Assembly: GCA_026545225.1 (NCBI GenBank)
Contig: CM048849.1
Coordinates: forward strand, 14,143,541-14,207,540
Direction of reading: 5' to 3'
DNA length: 64,000 bases
Origin: Cornus controversa
Taxonomy: Eukaryota; Streptophyta; Magnoliopsida; Cornales; Cornaceae
In this document: positions 34,667 to 46,429 of the stretch, one piece after another
How the letters are laid out: every line of letters starts with the position of its first letter
Position numbering within the stretch: position 1 is the first letter of the stretch
Translations under genes and position numbers: made by a program
Notes under the pieces: model-generated
The model's database searches: none
Seen by the model: only the letters and a program-made list of their open reading frames with translations
Told to the model about the DNA's origin: nothing

Positions 34667-35250
34667 TTATCTGTAATACCCCGCTCCAACACATGGTATG
34701 ATATTGTCCGCTTTGGGCCTGAGCCCGCACGGTTTTGTTCTTGGGTTTTACCCCAAAAGGTTTCATACCATTTGAAGAGAACATACTACATATAAGCACA
34801 TCCCCTTTTCCACACCCAGGCGATGTGGGATTGAGCACCCTGTACCCTGTCAGTGTGGTAGCTCAGCCCAGTGTCTGTCTTCTCACCCGCCCACTCACAC
34901 CCGTTCACAAGGGTTACTACAATCCACCCCCCTACGAGGCCCGACGTCCTTGTCGGCACACTTCCGGCTGAGTTCAGGCTCTGATACCAACTGTAATACC
35001 TCGCTACAACACATGGTATGATATTGTCCGCTTTGGGCCTGAGCCCGCACGGTTTTGCTCTTGGGTTTTACCCCAAAAGGCCTCATACCATCTAGAGAGA
35101 ACATATATACTACATATAAGCACATCCCCTTTTCCACACCCAGGCAATATGGGATTGAGCACCCTATACCCTGTCAATGTGGTAGCTCAGCCCAGTGTCT
35201 GTCTTCGCACCCGCCCACTCACACCCGTCCACAAGGGTTACTACATTATC
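34667..35250 (-). mobile_element. TRIM element in the LINE, TSD TTATC
   Basis: The element at 34672-35245 has LTRs 34672-34921 and 34992-35245 around a 70-bp internal region with PBS (minus strand TTGGTATCAGAGCCTGAA) and PPT (GTAGGGGGGTGGAT). It is flanked by TTATC at 34667-34671 and 35246-35250. It has no coding capacity. It reads on the minus strand, from TGTAGTAACC to GGTATTACA. Confidence 0.93.
34789..34831 (-). promoter_or_regulatory. USE plus TATA in TRIM LTR
   Basis: On the minus strand ATCCCACATCG (34831-34821) is followed after 26 nt by TATATG (34794-34789). The first matches the plant snRNA upstream sequence element RTCCCACATCG, and the gap is that of U6-type promoters. In the other LTR the USE has decayed to ATCCCATATTG. 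Confidence 0.6.
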
Positions 35251-36794
35251 CCTACTCCATTCCTATGTCTAGTCTTTCCGGTAAAGTATAATTTATATCC
35301 TTCAATTTCTTTAGCTTTTTCACCTACCCACTTAGTTTCTTGTAGATATAGGATATTAATATTTCTTCTAATCATTGTGTCTACCAATTCCATTCCCTTA
35401 CCCGTCAAAGTTCCTATATTCCAAGTCCCTATCCTAAGCTTAATATCCTAGGCTAACTTCTTTACCCACCTATATAAATCACTTATCCCGTGTTCAAATT
35501 ACAAAAGTTCAATAATTGCCCAAACATGGCATATGGAAACATAACATAGATAATCTCGAATGGTGAATCAGGTACTTCAATTTTAACGCCTTTAAGCTCT
35601 ATCCATCACTGGTGCCTTGTCTGTAAAAATGTTTGGGGGAAGTGGGTGAGCGCTAACATGCCGAGTAGAGATTCCCAAACCAGGTTATGTATCGACTCGA
35701 TGTGACCTACATGAAATACAATCATGGCATTCTTATGTACTACATGGCATACTTCCAATGCTAGTGAAGTGCAATCATAACATTCTTATATATTACGTGG
35801 CATGCCTTCAATATTCACGTTCATAAGTTTCAATATAATACGTGAATGAATCATATGTTCAACAACGCTTAATCAAATAAAGTCACACAAGAATTAACAT
35901 GAATGTCACAATTCAATAGAAAAACTTAAATACCAAGTTATGTAAATCTTAGAATCAAATAAGTGGGAGTATTCGTAGAACCACCAGAAAACTGCTAATT
36001 GCCAATTATTCAAGATATCTAACTTTACAGGCTACTAACTTGAGGGACTAGGCAAAACCACCTTGGCCAAGTTTCAAGCTTTGCACCCTAGGGCTCCGGG
36101 CCTTTCTTGCTATTCCGACCTCCTCCCCAAATCAACAACTAATCACATATATTTTAAGTATGCCAATACATACAATTTCAAATGTATCACACATTTCCAA
36201 GTGCATCATAAGCCAATTGATTCCATGTTAAAACATGTCCTTCTTCGTGTATATAACAATGCAATATCAAATATCTTCCAAGGCACTCACAAAATGCAAT
36301 TTAATAGGAAAAAAAAACATTCCCATGCATTTTGATGTGGCCAAACTTGATTTCCTTTTTAGCGTTCTTTTGACTATCAAAATATAATTTAACTACTCAC
36401 AAGAGAACGAATCTTTGGATATAAGGCTCTATATAGAGGGTATCGATCCCACGAAAACTATGTGAGTGAAATTGCTTCAAATGAGAGAGTAGTTCCAGAT
36501 CAACTCAAAACAGTTTTTTTTTTTTTGGAATTATCACTATTGTGAAAACTAAAAATACGATAAATTAATAAGTTTAAAGTAAAGAGAGAACTAGGGTTTG
36601 GTTTCCACCTCTAGGCACATAACCTTGTCCAAATGTAGTGCAAATGGGAATTGTGAAATTACATACAATAATGATTCATTTGGCTTGTGGCCTATAATGA
36701 CATCTTCAAGAAAATATGTGAATCCATCTTTAACAAGCATAGTTTCTCTACTTATCTAATTTCCTAACTTACCTAAGTGTATCAAAATGATCTT

Positions 36795-37697
36795 GTCATT
36801 GTAGTAACCCTTGTGGACGGGTGTGAGTGGGCGAGTGCGAAGACAAGACACTAGGCTGAGCTACCACACTGATAGGATATAGAGTGCTCAATCCCACATC
36901 GCCTGGGTGTGGAAAAGGGGATGTGCTTATATGTAGTATGTTCTCTTCAAATGGTATGAGGCCTTTTAGGGTGAAACCCAAGAGCAAAACCGTGCGGGCT
37001 CAGGCTCAAAGCGGACAATATCATACCATGTGTTGGAGCGGGGTATTACAGTTGGTATCAGAGCCTGAACCCAGCTGGAAGTGTGCCGACGAGGACGTCG
37101 GGCCTCATAAGGGGGTGGATTGTAGTAACCCTTGTGGACGGGTGTGAGTGGGCGGGTGCGAAAACAGACACTGGGCTGAGCTACCACACTGACAGGGTAC
37201 AGAGTGCTCAATCCCACATCGCCTGGGTATGGAAAGGGGGATGTGCTTATATGTAGTATGTCCTCTTCAAATGGTATGAGGCCTTTCGGGGTAAAATCTA
37301 AGAGCAAAACTGTGCGGGCTCAGGCCCAAAGTGGATAATATCATACCATGTGTTGGAGCGGGGTATTACAGTTGGTATCAGAGTTAGAACCCAGCTAGAA
37401 GTGTGCCGACGAGGACGTCGGGCCTCGTAGGGGGGTGGATTGTAGTAACCCTTGTGGACGAGTGTTAGTGGGCGGGTGCGAAGACAAGACACTAGGCTGA
37501 GCTACCACACTGACAGGGTACAGAGTGCTCAATCCCACATCACTTGGGTGTGGAAAAGGGGATGTGCTTATATGTAGTATGTTCTCTTCAAATGGTATGA
37601 GGCCTTTTAGGGTGAAACTGAAGAGCAAAATCGTGCGGGCTTAGGCTCAAAGCGGGACAATATCATACCATGTGTTGGAGCGGGGTATTACAGTCAT
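36795..37697 (+). mobile_element. Tandem TRIM: LTR-internal-LTR-internal-LTR, TSD GTCAT
   Basis: Three LTRs (36800-37050, 37121-37370, 37441-37692) alternate with two 70-bp internal domains (37051-37120, 37371-37440). The whole is flanked by GTCAT at 36795-36799 and 37693-37697. Each internal domain starts TTGGTATCAGAG (PBS) and ends GGGGGTGGAT (PPT). The three-LTR form is expected from unequal recombination after one insertion, or from insertion of a recombined cDNA. Short frames over it are not genes. Confidence 0.95.
36891..36933 (+). promoter_or_regulatory. USE plus TATA in TRIM LTR 1
   Basis: ATCCCACATCG at 36891-36901 and TATATG at 36928-36933 are 26 nt apart. The second LTR repeats this (37211-37221 and 37248-37253). 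In the third the USE ends CATCA (37532-37542) with the TATA at 37569-37574. Motif and spacing match plant U6 promoters. Confidence 0.6.
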
Positions 37698-38593
37698 GGC
37701 ATGGACTATAAAAGCTAGCATAATCACATTTAATTAAAAATCATTACAAAGCCATCATTTACAGTTCTTGTGAAAGTTATAAATATTGAGCATTCAATTG
37801 AAACACATCAAACTTTAAGACAAGAAGGAGCATATGAATCAAATGAATATATAAAGAGGGTTACACTTGTGTTCAATAAGGCACTAGGCAATATAATCTA
37901 CACATAATACACAATTCCAAATTTACTACAAAATAGACAAGTTACATGGCTAAGGCTTCATCGACACCCTAGAGAGGAGGTTTAGTTGATCATGCTGGAG
38001 TAGAAAACCTCCATTGATAGAGGTAAGCTCAGCTCCATTCCCTTTTTCTTTGTAACTCTAGACCTACAAAAACTCAGCTCTCCTTTTTTTGTTTTCCAAG
38101 TGGCTATATGACCAAGAGAGAGTCCCCATAGGCCCCACCATGCAAAAATATATATCAAACTACCAAAAATAGATATATTCCCATTATACCTCTATTGGAG
38201 CTTAGAAAATCCCCAAAAAGGTCGTGTAAAGCTTCTTTTTAGAAGCAAGTGGCAAGACAAGTGGACAAGTGGGCAAGTGGCCAAGTGGCCAAGTTGTAGT
38301 ATGTAGTTTTTCGTTTGTGTGGAACATGAATTTTGCACAATCGAATTGTCGATCATGCAAAACATCCATTTTGATTGTGCGAAATGCCTTCTCAACTTGG
38401 ATTATGGATTTGAACTCTTCACTTGTACTTGCAATCAGGTGGCTCATAGTTGATGGACATATCGGCCTTTATGGGACAAACCTAAAATACAACAAAAATA
38501 AGAAAATAACATAAAAACACAAAATTATATACAAATAAGGAAGTATCATATGCAATTAAAGTGGTGTAAATGTGCAATAATGAGCGCTTATCA

Positions 38594-40122
38594 CACCCCC
38601 AAACTTACATGTTGCTAGTCCCTTAGCAATAAAAATAAATTTAAAAAAATATAAACCACTTCCTCTTTCGTGGGAGATTCAGTTGCATTTAGCAAATGCA
38701 ACAATCTTTTGAACCCCTAGGCATCCCTAGTGGACGAGTGAAGTCTCGTGAGGGTTTAGCAGAGACGCTACCTAAAATGTTAGAATCATGAATTGGAAAA
38801 CAGTCCCCACACATTGCTCAATTTTCAATAAAAATGCAAGTGCAATCCTAAATGCTTTCTTTGAAAAGTGAATTCACACCGAAATTAGTGGTTTAGAATT
38901 GTTTTCGGGGGTATTTGAAATGTCTTTCGCTTCATTAGAATTCCTTTTGAAAAAAATCACTAAGGCATATTTTATAACAATGACAACCATATTTACAACA
39001 ATTATACAAGGGCGGTTGTGCAATGCTTAAGTCCATTAAGCTAACTAGCAGACCCTTATAATGAGCTTTGGGTCAATGACTCCCAAACCAGATGGTTTTA
39101 GGGCATTAGATGTAGAAACATCCTTATAGGCTTAATGACCCGAGTTTGCTAGACTACGAACTCAAATTAGTCGTCAAATTTATTTTTGCTCAACCTTGCA
39201 TACCTTTAAAAACTCTCAATGCTTACTAAGGCAAGAGGCCCGGTCACTTGGTAAGAAGGCTTATTGCAATTCAAAAGCGGAACACTCACTTTTTTTTTTA
39301 ACATATGCCGAAGGAACTTGATCTCAAAGTCTACTAAATTAGAATCAAACATTTTCCAAAAATTCCTATGACATTACATACCCCATAATTTAGATGTGAA
39401 TGTGAATTGGTGCATTTAGAGGAACATTTAGAATCATACTACACCATGTTTAAAATTTAAACAATAATGTGGACCATTTGGAATGTAGATGCCAATTCTT
39501 TTTGAACAAAAATTATATATGTAGAGATTTACGATACTTGAATGCGTATACATGTGGCTTTGAAAATGAATTCGCTCAATCTAAACGCGTGACGTCCTTG
39601 CTATAATGAAAAGTTTGAAAATTTGCAAAACTATTTTATTACATATTTTTTTATTAAAAAACTACATGCACTATTTGTCTCCCTATTCTTTGAACTTATG
39701 GGTCCCAAGTTTTTAAAATGTATACGCGATATGATATTGATTATCCAGATACACGTTTCTTTATTAAAGTCATACTGTGTTGAAGCAATCTCGACAGCAT
39801 TAGAAATTGAAACCAGAATTTAATAAATGAAAATCGTCAACTTTATCGATCATAACACAAATTGTGGAATTGGTACTGAATACATATTTAGAGAGTGGGT
39901 GGTTGTACCAGATTGTTATGAAAGCTTTTTTTTAAAAAAACAAAAACACTTTGCAAATGTCCTTCCCTACCCCCAAACGTAAATCTCACAGTGTCCTCGA
40001 TGTGTTAGTATGAAAATGAAAGAGATAGAACAATGATACCAGTCTGTGGATAGAGAAGCACTAGAATAAAACTAGTGGTGAAGAGAAACCATTGCATGAA
40101 TCATGCGCCACCCATCCAAGGT
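38594..40122 (+). other. Non-coding tail of family B element or spacer
   Basis: It starts with CACCCCCAAACTTACATG directly after the LTR end and has only short frames. No gag, pol, PBS to a named tRNA, or second LTR is visible. I cannot define where the element ends. Confidence 0.4.
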
Positions 40123-40330
40123 AGCACTACAAGAAAAGTGATCTTTTACGACGTAATATTTATGGGATGCCCATTAATTGGGTCATGAAAAACGTCTTTT
40201 ACAGAGTTCTTCTGGGGCATGTCATTAATGTTGTTTTAACGACAAGCTTTTATAGGGTTTCTCCCCAAACATTGTAAATAGTCATATTTATGGAAAACAA
40301 TTGGCCTCCGTTAATAGTTTGACAACTTTA
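40123..40330 (+). mobile_element. CACTA transposon terminus fragment
   Basis: CACTACAAGAAAA at 40123 is the canonical end of plant CACTA (En/Spm) elements. About 200 bp of subterminal-like sequence follows, with TTTACGACG and AACGTCTTTTA repeats. No opposite TTTTCTTGTAGTG end or transposase was found, so it is a truncated remnant. Confidence 0.55.
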
Positions 40331-41660
40331 ACGGCCCGCTTAACTTAATGCAATTCATTCAAGACCACATTTCATATAATCACATAAAGGCAATTCAATG
40401 TATAGCCTAGCTATATGTCATGCTTCCTAGCATTCTAGTCAAACGACAACGTCTATTTTCATAGCATACTCATCAAATACATTTGAGAATCACACAATTC
40501 ATCACATGCTTCATTGCAGAATCCATCATATCTATAACATATGATTTAATCGAATTTATCCACAATTTCTCTTAATTCACATAAGTCATGTTAATTCACA
40601 TAAAACTCAACACAAAGTCATATTGCTCACGGAATTGAACTCACACTCACACACACAAGCTCATCACGTTTCGCACATACATACACATATAACGATGCAT
40701 TGCACCCAATACATGTCTTATGTCCATTCTTGCATGTCATGTAATAAACCATAATGACACATGTATACATTCTAATTCTATAGTTATGTTTTTCAATAAA
40801 TTTACCAAAATTTCACATATGCAAGACAAGTCCCCATTTACACATTTGTGCAATTCATGCATTCTATAAAATTTATCAACCACTTCCAATTCAAAGAAGC
40901 ATCTATCAACAATCTAATGCAACAATTCATCTCCATAAACTCATATCATCATATATAGTATGAGTACATCAATTTTATGGATAAAAACATGAAATTAAAC
41001 TTGAAATGTAAGACACAACATACGCACCCTACCTCAATAGTTATTCCTTAATTTCACAAAAACTCAACTTTCTTGGAAATCAATTTCGGAGTGATCAAAC
41101 TCGAGCCCTCACCGCGTAGACCATTTCTCTATTCTTCGGTGAATTCTAATTATAGACCTAAATCCCTCAAAATCAATGAAGAAGGAAAGAAGAAGATGTA
41201 GCTATATATAGACATTTATGTAATGACCCATTCGGCTGATTGAGAATGAGAATGAGGGATGTGAATTCTCTTTGCTATTTATAGAAAATGACCTACACTT
41301 ATTTACAAAAATGTCATCATTTTTTTCTCTAAAACTTTTTGGACTTAGTTTTTAAGTTCCATAACTTTGATTGACACAAAATTGATTCCATAGAGTGTCA
41401 AATATTTTATTTATGCTACCCTCCAAATTTGGAATCATTCTGACACTTATGGATTTTCTAGGTCCATGGAACCTATGTCCCTAGGTCAACCGGACCCGAA
41501 AAAGTCAACTTTTGTCAAACGCTTCAAAAACTTTTTCAAACACTTATACAAGTTTCTAAACATGTATTTTACATTTAAAATACGTAAATAATTATTTAAA
41601 GTATTAATATGTCAAATGAAAATGATAAAAAATCGGACAAAAGTGGTCACGATTCTTACA
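40331..41660 (-). repeat. LTR remnant ending CACGATTCTTACA
   Basis: The right end reads GGTCACGATTCTTACA, the inverse of a plant LTR start TGTAAGAATCGTGACC. The body is rich in CACATA and CATTCA motifs like the nearby LTRs. Only short frames are present. The left end is uncertain: TTGCA occurs at 41661-41665 and also at 40090-40094 before a TG, which could be a TSD or chance. Confidence 0.4.
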
Positions 41661-42631
41661 TTGCAGATTAGTGGAGTTTTAAGGAGATTCATAGAAGATG
41701 TAGATGGCTTTATAATAAGTTTTGGAGAACTGCAACAATGGACTGTATTGCTTTTCGGATCATAGTGAATCGCTGAGATTAATAGAAGCTAGATAGAGAA
41801 AAAGCTGAAAGCAAAGCATATATAAAGAGAGATTAGGACGATGGATAATACTTTTTCAGATTCAATGATCGATGAGTACTAATAACAGAGTTTTGATTAG
41901 CAATAAGAACTCTAAAGGGAGGATCAAAGCTCGTCATGCATAGCTAAAGGCAGATCACATAGAGAGAGATTTGGACGAAGTTAGTGATCTTTGAGAGAGT
42001 GTTTGAGATGCAATTCAAATGTGTAATGAACTCTAGAGCTTCGATCGAGAGAGATATAATATTGAAAATGTGAGGATCAAAGCTCGTGTGAGAGATTTGA
42101 GAGAGTGTGGATGAGACATGAGTGGTCTATGCACATTTTACAAAGGGTTGGGAGAAATGAAAGTCACGTGAGGTATGAAAAGGTTTTAGGTGGTGGCTTA
42201 TTTTTGACCGCCACTATAGCCATACTTTATTGTAGGGGTTGTAACAAATTTGAATTTCTTAATTTTGGTCATAATCGTGTTCTATTAAATCTTGCAAGAT
42301 TTTTTTTAGTTAAAACGGTATATTTTCTTTATTAATCATTTATCAAGGGAATAATGCTATTTTTTTCTCCAAAGTGAAATCAAAGTAATCAACTTTTTTT
42401 TTTTTTCAAAATTCGAAACAATTGTTGGATGAAAATTAATTTCTTAACAATATTTTTCTCTACCATTTCTCTTTTTACATACCATTTATCATAAATTTCC
42501 TCTTCTTTATATCTTTTTTCTTTTTTTCTCATATTAGTTTTTCCTCTCTATTTATTTAGGTTTTATTTTTCTCGTATTTTGGATTGTATTCTCCTCCCTC
42601 TCTCTCTCTCTTGCTCTCACTCTCTCTCTCT

Positions 42632-42662
<31 letters not shown>

Positions 42663-43334
42663 CTAAAACTAATATTATAAAAATATATATACTACAATTG
42701 ATTTTTAAAATTTTTAAATTTTAATTACATAGTTTTAGTTTGGCCTTCCCAAATCAAATTTTTTTGGCTCCCCCCTTGATTTCATGTAATATCATCTTAT
42801 TAATATCTATTGGTCAATTCTTTTTATATTGGTTCAGCTTAATTTTTCACATTGTAAAGTATTTTCCTAACGCGGTTGTTTGATCTGTTAATAAGAGATT
42901 TCTAAATAAACTTGTAAAGTTAGTTGTTTTTAATTGCTAAACCAATAGACTCGGGATTTTTTAAGCCAATTTTTGTTTGGACAGAATTACATGAAAAAAA
43001 TGTCTTAAAAAACAAAGGAGATCAAGGAAGGAATGGTTCCTACAAACAGTTGACGATGATACTGAATTTTCTTTTTTTCTACGAATGAAGAAAGAACTAA
43101 AGAATTGTTTCAAAATTTCAGGTGGATATAACAATTACTACCAATAACATTATGGCACCAAAGAATAAATCATTCAATTGCAACCTTAATGTTATTTTAG
43201 ATGAATAATATGTAATCGTTATAAACTTTTATTCGTATGTCGGGTTGCTCTGATTAGTAAAAAAAATTATTATTTTTGTTTATCAACAACCTTATCCATA
43301 CCCGTAAAATTTTCAAGCCGATTTCAGATGCTCT
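41661..43334. other. AT-rich spacer without recognised genes
   Basis: It contains a CT-rich run at about 42594-42630 next to a TA microsatellite (42637-42662). I see no protein, RNA or element structure. Confidence 0.55.
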
Positions 43335-46184
43335 CGTTATGTCACGCCCTAATTTTTGACACCCGGCTAAGAGCGAGGAAAATGTGGGTGAGTGGTGATT
43401 ATAAGTGAACTGTCCTCTAAATCATTTATTCGTTTGAAATCTCATAACAGCGGAAGCATAATCATAATCATAATCATACATATAATGTGTCAATGTATAC
43501 ATATATAAGTCCTCTCATACAAGTGGGTCCCTCTCAAGGACATATGTGTACTCAAGTTCAAATATTCAATTCCACACTCAGCTGCTTACTACGATACATT
43601 GTAATACTCATTACAATATATCGTAATCCTCATTATGATACATCATAATTGAGGTTATGGTCCATCATTGATGTCTCGCAACATGCTGCAAAATATACTA
43701 TTTTGGAGCTCAATTTTCTTCAATTATTACGATCCATCGACTTGGCTAGTACAATACATTGTAGCATTACGATGCATTGTAACAGGGATTATGATCCATC
43801 GTAATACCTCGATTGTGGTGGCATGTTTTGATCAAAGTTGCATCTATGGCATCTAATTCCCATACATACTATCAACATGCATTAATATACTCCAAGCATG
43901 TGTATTAACATAAAAATCATGACCGAAACTTATTTACATCATTGAAAATGAATCAAATTTGGAATAAACATAAGGTGTCTAAGTTTTTGAATTGAAAATC
44001 ATAACAACTAAAGTATCTAAGGCATATGTCCAAGTCTCATATTCGAATTACAAAGTCAATAATTGCCTAAGACATGGCATACCAAAACATAAGATAGAAA
44101 TCTTGATCAAGAGTTCAAGCACTCCAATTCCAAGTACCTTAAGCCCTGTCAATCACCAAATCCTTATCTGTAAAAATGTTTAAGGAAATGGGTGAGTGTC
44201 AACATACCCAAAAGAGATATCCAAACCAACTTATGCATTGACTCGACGTGACCTATATGAAATGCAAGCATGACATGGCATGACATACTTTCAATGCTTG
44301 TGAGATGTTATCATGACATTCCTACATACTACATGACATACAATAATGCACATGCTCATGGAATCTCAATCTAATACTTGAATGAGCATATACTCAACAA
44401 TGCTCAATTAATAGAAGAACACACAAGAATCAACATGAATATCACAATTTAATAACAAGACTTAAACACCAAGTCATGTAAATTTTGAAATCACACAAAG
44501 TGGGAGTATTCGTAGAACCACTGGCTAACCGCTAATTAAGTCAATTATCTAAGATATCCAACTTTACAGGCTATTAACCCGAGGGTGTAGAAGGAACCAC
44601 CTTGGCTAAGATCCCAGCTTTGCACAGTAGGGCTCCGGGCCCTTATTACTTTCCAACCTCTTCCCAAAATCAACAACCAATCACATAAGATTCAAGTGTG
44701 ACAACACATATAATTACAAGCGCATCATAAGCCACTTGATTTTCATGCTAAAACATGTTCATTCCATACATATAACAATACAACAATTCCACAATTCCAA
44801 GCGCATCATAAACCAATTGATTTCATGCTAAAACATATATTTTCATGCATATCACAATGCAATATCAATTCTTTCACAAGGCATTCAAAATGCAATTTTT
44901 ATAGAATAAATCATTCTCATGCATTTTATCAAACATGTAAAATGCAACATGTATAACATAATCTTCACAACTATAAATCATATTAATATGCAACATATAT
45001 CAACAATTGCTAGCACATAAGGCATGTATACACAATTCACATCATAGTTCACTTTGATACATATTTCAACACACTTGTATTCAACAATATCATCAAAACA
45101 TATACATCTAACATCAATATATATAACTATCACCATAATTAACATGCGGAGACTTAATTAGCAAGACTAAGCATAAATAAAGATGCAAGATCAATTTAAA
45201 ACCACATCAATTCCTAAGGAATGGATGATAAGGTGGAGAGAACACCCCAACCTCAATTCCAAGCCAAATTCCAAAAAAATTTCAAACACCAAAAACCCAA
45301 ATTGCCCTACAGGGTGCTCAATCCCACATCGCCTGGGTGTGAAGAAGGGGATGTGCTTATATGTAGTGTGTTCACTCCAAATGATACGAGGCCTTTTGGG
45401 GTAAAACCCAAGAGCAAAACTGTGTAGGCTGAGCCCAAAGCGGACAATATCATACCATATGGTGGAGTGGACTATTACAAATTGTATCATAGCCGGAACC
45501 CAGTCGAAAGTGTGCTGACAAGGACGTCGGGCCTCCTAGGGGGGTGGATTGTAGTGACCCTTGTGGGCGGGTGTGATGTGGGTGGATGCAAAAAGAGACA
45601 TTGGGGCGAGCTACCACACTGGCAGGCTACAGGGTGTTCAATCCCATATCACCTGGGTGTGGAGAACGGGATGTGCTTATATGTAGTGTGTTATCTCCAA
45701 ATGGTATAAGGCCTTTTGAGGTAAAATCCAAGAGCAAAACTGTGCGGGCTGAGCCTAAAGTGGATAATATCATACCATGTGGTGGAGTGGGCTATTACAG
45801 AGAGAAAATCAGATTTTTGTGTGAATTAATTGACTTAATTCTCTTTATAATTTCTCTCTTTTCAATTAAATCCCTCTCTTTCTTTTAATTAGCTCCTTGT
45901 TACTACTAACTTTCTACTAATCACATACTAACATTATCTCTTCCCAACTTATCTATTAAACTCCTAAATTATTCACTTACACCCTTATGTACAATCCTGA
46001 GACTTATGAAAGTCTCCCGGGTCATCCGACTCGTCTCGGGTCTCACACCCGAACCTAAAAATTTCTAGAAAGGTCCCACCATACACAAAATAGATTTTTA
46101 AATCAATTTCTCATATCTTATCATAGTTAAAATATAATTAATTGCAATTAAAATCAAAATAAATTTCCAAGGCTTTACACGTTA
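43335..46184 (-). mobile_element. Solo LTR related to the chromovirus LTR, TSD CGTTA
   Basis: The LTR at 43340-46179 starts TGTCACGCCC and ends GGCTTTACA. It is flanked by CGTTA at 43335-43339 and 46180-46184. It aligns in blocks with the right LTR of the chromovirus (44030-44900 with 35490-36330) and with the end of its left LTR (45800-46179 with 23010-23393). It contains a partial TRIM. No genes are present. Confidence 0.85.
45309..45799 (+). mobile_element. TRIM, 5'-truncated and old, in the solo LTR
   Basis: A left LTR fragment (45309-45479) is followed by a 70-bp internal region (45480-45549) with decayed PBS (AATTGTATCATAGCC) and PPT (GGGGGGTGGAT), then a full LTR (45550-45799). The USE and TATA are kept in the left LTR (45321-45331 and 45358-45363, 26 nt apart) and decayed in the right one (ATCCCATATCA). 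No TSD is visible because the left end is lost. Confidence 0.8.
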
Positions 46185-46429
46185 CACCACCCAAATCATA
46201 AATCTAGAAAGAAGAGGAGGCAACATGTATTGTTGTTACTTATCCTAAAATAATAAAAATAACATGTCTTTCCGTCTTGGTCATTATTTTTTATTTTCAT
46301 TCAGTCGATTTTTTACTAATTAAACCAGAAAGAAAAAATAGAAATCCTTACTCAGAAAAAAAAAAACCTTATCATATAGGAAATTAACTTCCTTTAGAAG
46401 AATTTAGTAAACTAGGACGTATATATAAT

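Larger units (their letters stand above)
33924..35440 (-). pseudogene. RTE endonuclease domain, split by a TRIM
   Basis: The start, about 35430-35251, reads TWNIGTLTGKGMEL, QETKWVGEKAKEI and RNGVGI. After the TRIM the frame continues with DRIILVKLVLKG, ISAYTPQVG, YIGGDFNGHVG, SQIDFFVTRN and TSQHRLLILD. These hold the catalytic Glu, Asp and His of an APE-type nuclease, which nicks target DNA to prime reverse transcription. The TRIM insertion destroys it. Confidence 0.85.
31904..35499 (-). mobile_element. RTE-type LINE, nearly full length but broken
   Basis: The element at 31911-35492 is flanked by TTCAAAT at 31904-31910 and 35493-35499. Its 3' end on the minus strand is GGCTTAGTTGTTGTTGT, the TTG-rich tail of plant RTE LINEs. 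Reading right to left it has an AP endonuclease, RT and the RTE C-terminal region. The related solo LTR at 43340 shows the uninterrupted target (CATATTCGAATTACAAAGTC), confirming both ends. A TRIM is nested at 34672-35245. Confidence 0.88.
29327..36332 (-). repeat. Chromovirus 5' LTR (right), interrupted
   Basis: Segments 29327-29916, 31850-31910 and 35500-36332 belong together. The last two align in order with 43980-44900 of the solo LTR at 43340, including GGGAGTATTCGTAGAACCAC and TAGGGCTCCGGGCC. They are separated by a solo LTR (29917-31844) and a LINE (31911-35492). The start TATTATGCC is a decayed TGTCACGCC. The far end is lost or lies beyond the 36333 insertion. Confidence 0.65.
36333..38593 (+). 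repeat. LTR of family B with nested TRIM array
   Basis: It runs from TGATGTGGCC to GCGCTTATCA, about 1,363 bp without the TRIM insertion. It is homologous to the solo LTR at 26883-28259. Sequence continues to the right with CACCCCCAAACTTACATG, which may be internal to the element. The partner LTR and TSD were not found. Confidence 0.6.

Noticed and set aside
36796..37628. Several frames of 60-110 codons over the TRIM array
   Set aside because: They repeat with each LTR in several frames and on both strands, a sign of repeat structure and not of genes.
36800..37692. Cassandra-type TRIM with a 5S rRNA-like promoter
   Set aside because: No 5S A-box, IE or C-box text is visible in the LTR. The promoter-like motifs are USE plus TATA instead.
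40090..41665. TTCGA-like LTR unit bounded by TTCA or TTGCA repeats
   Set aside because: The 5-bp TTGCA match is short enough to be chance, and the CACTA end lies only 28 bp inside the proposed start.
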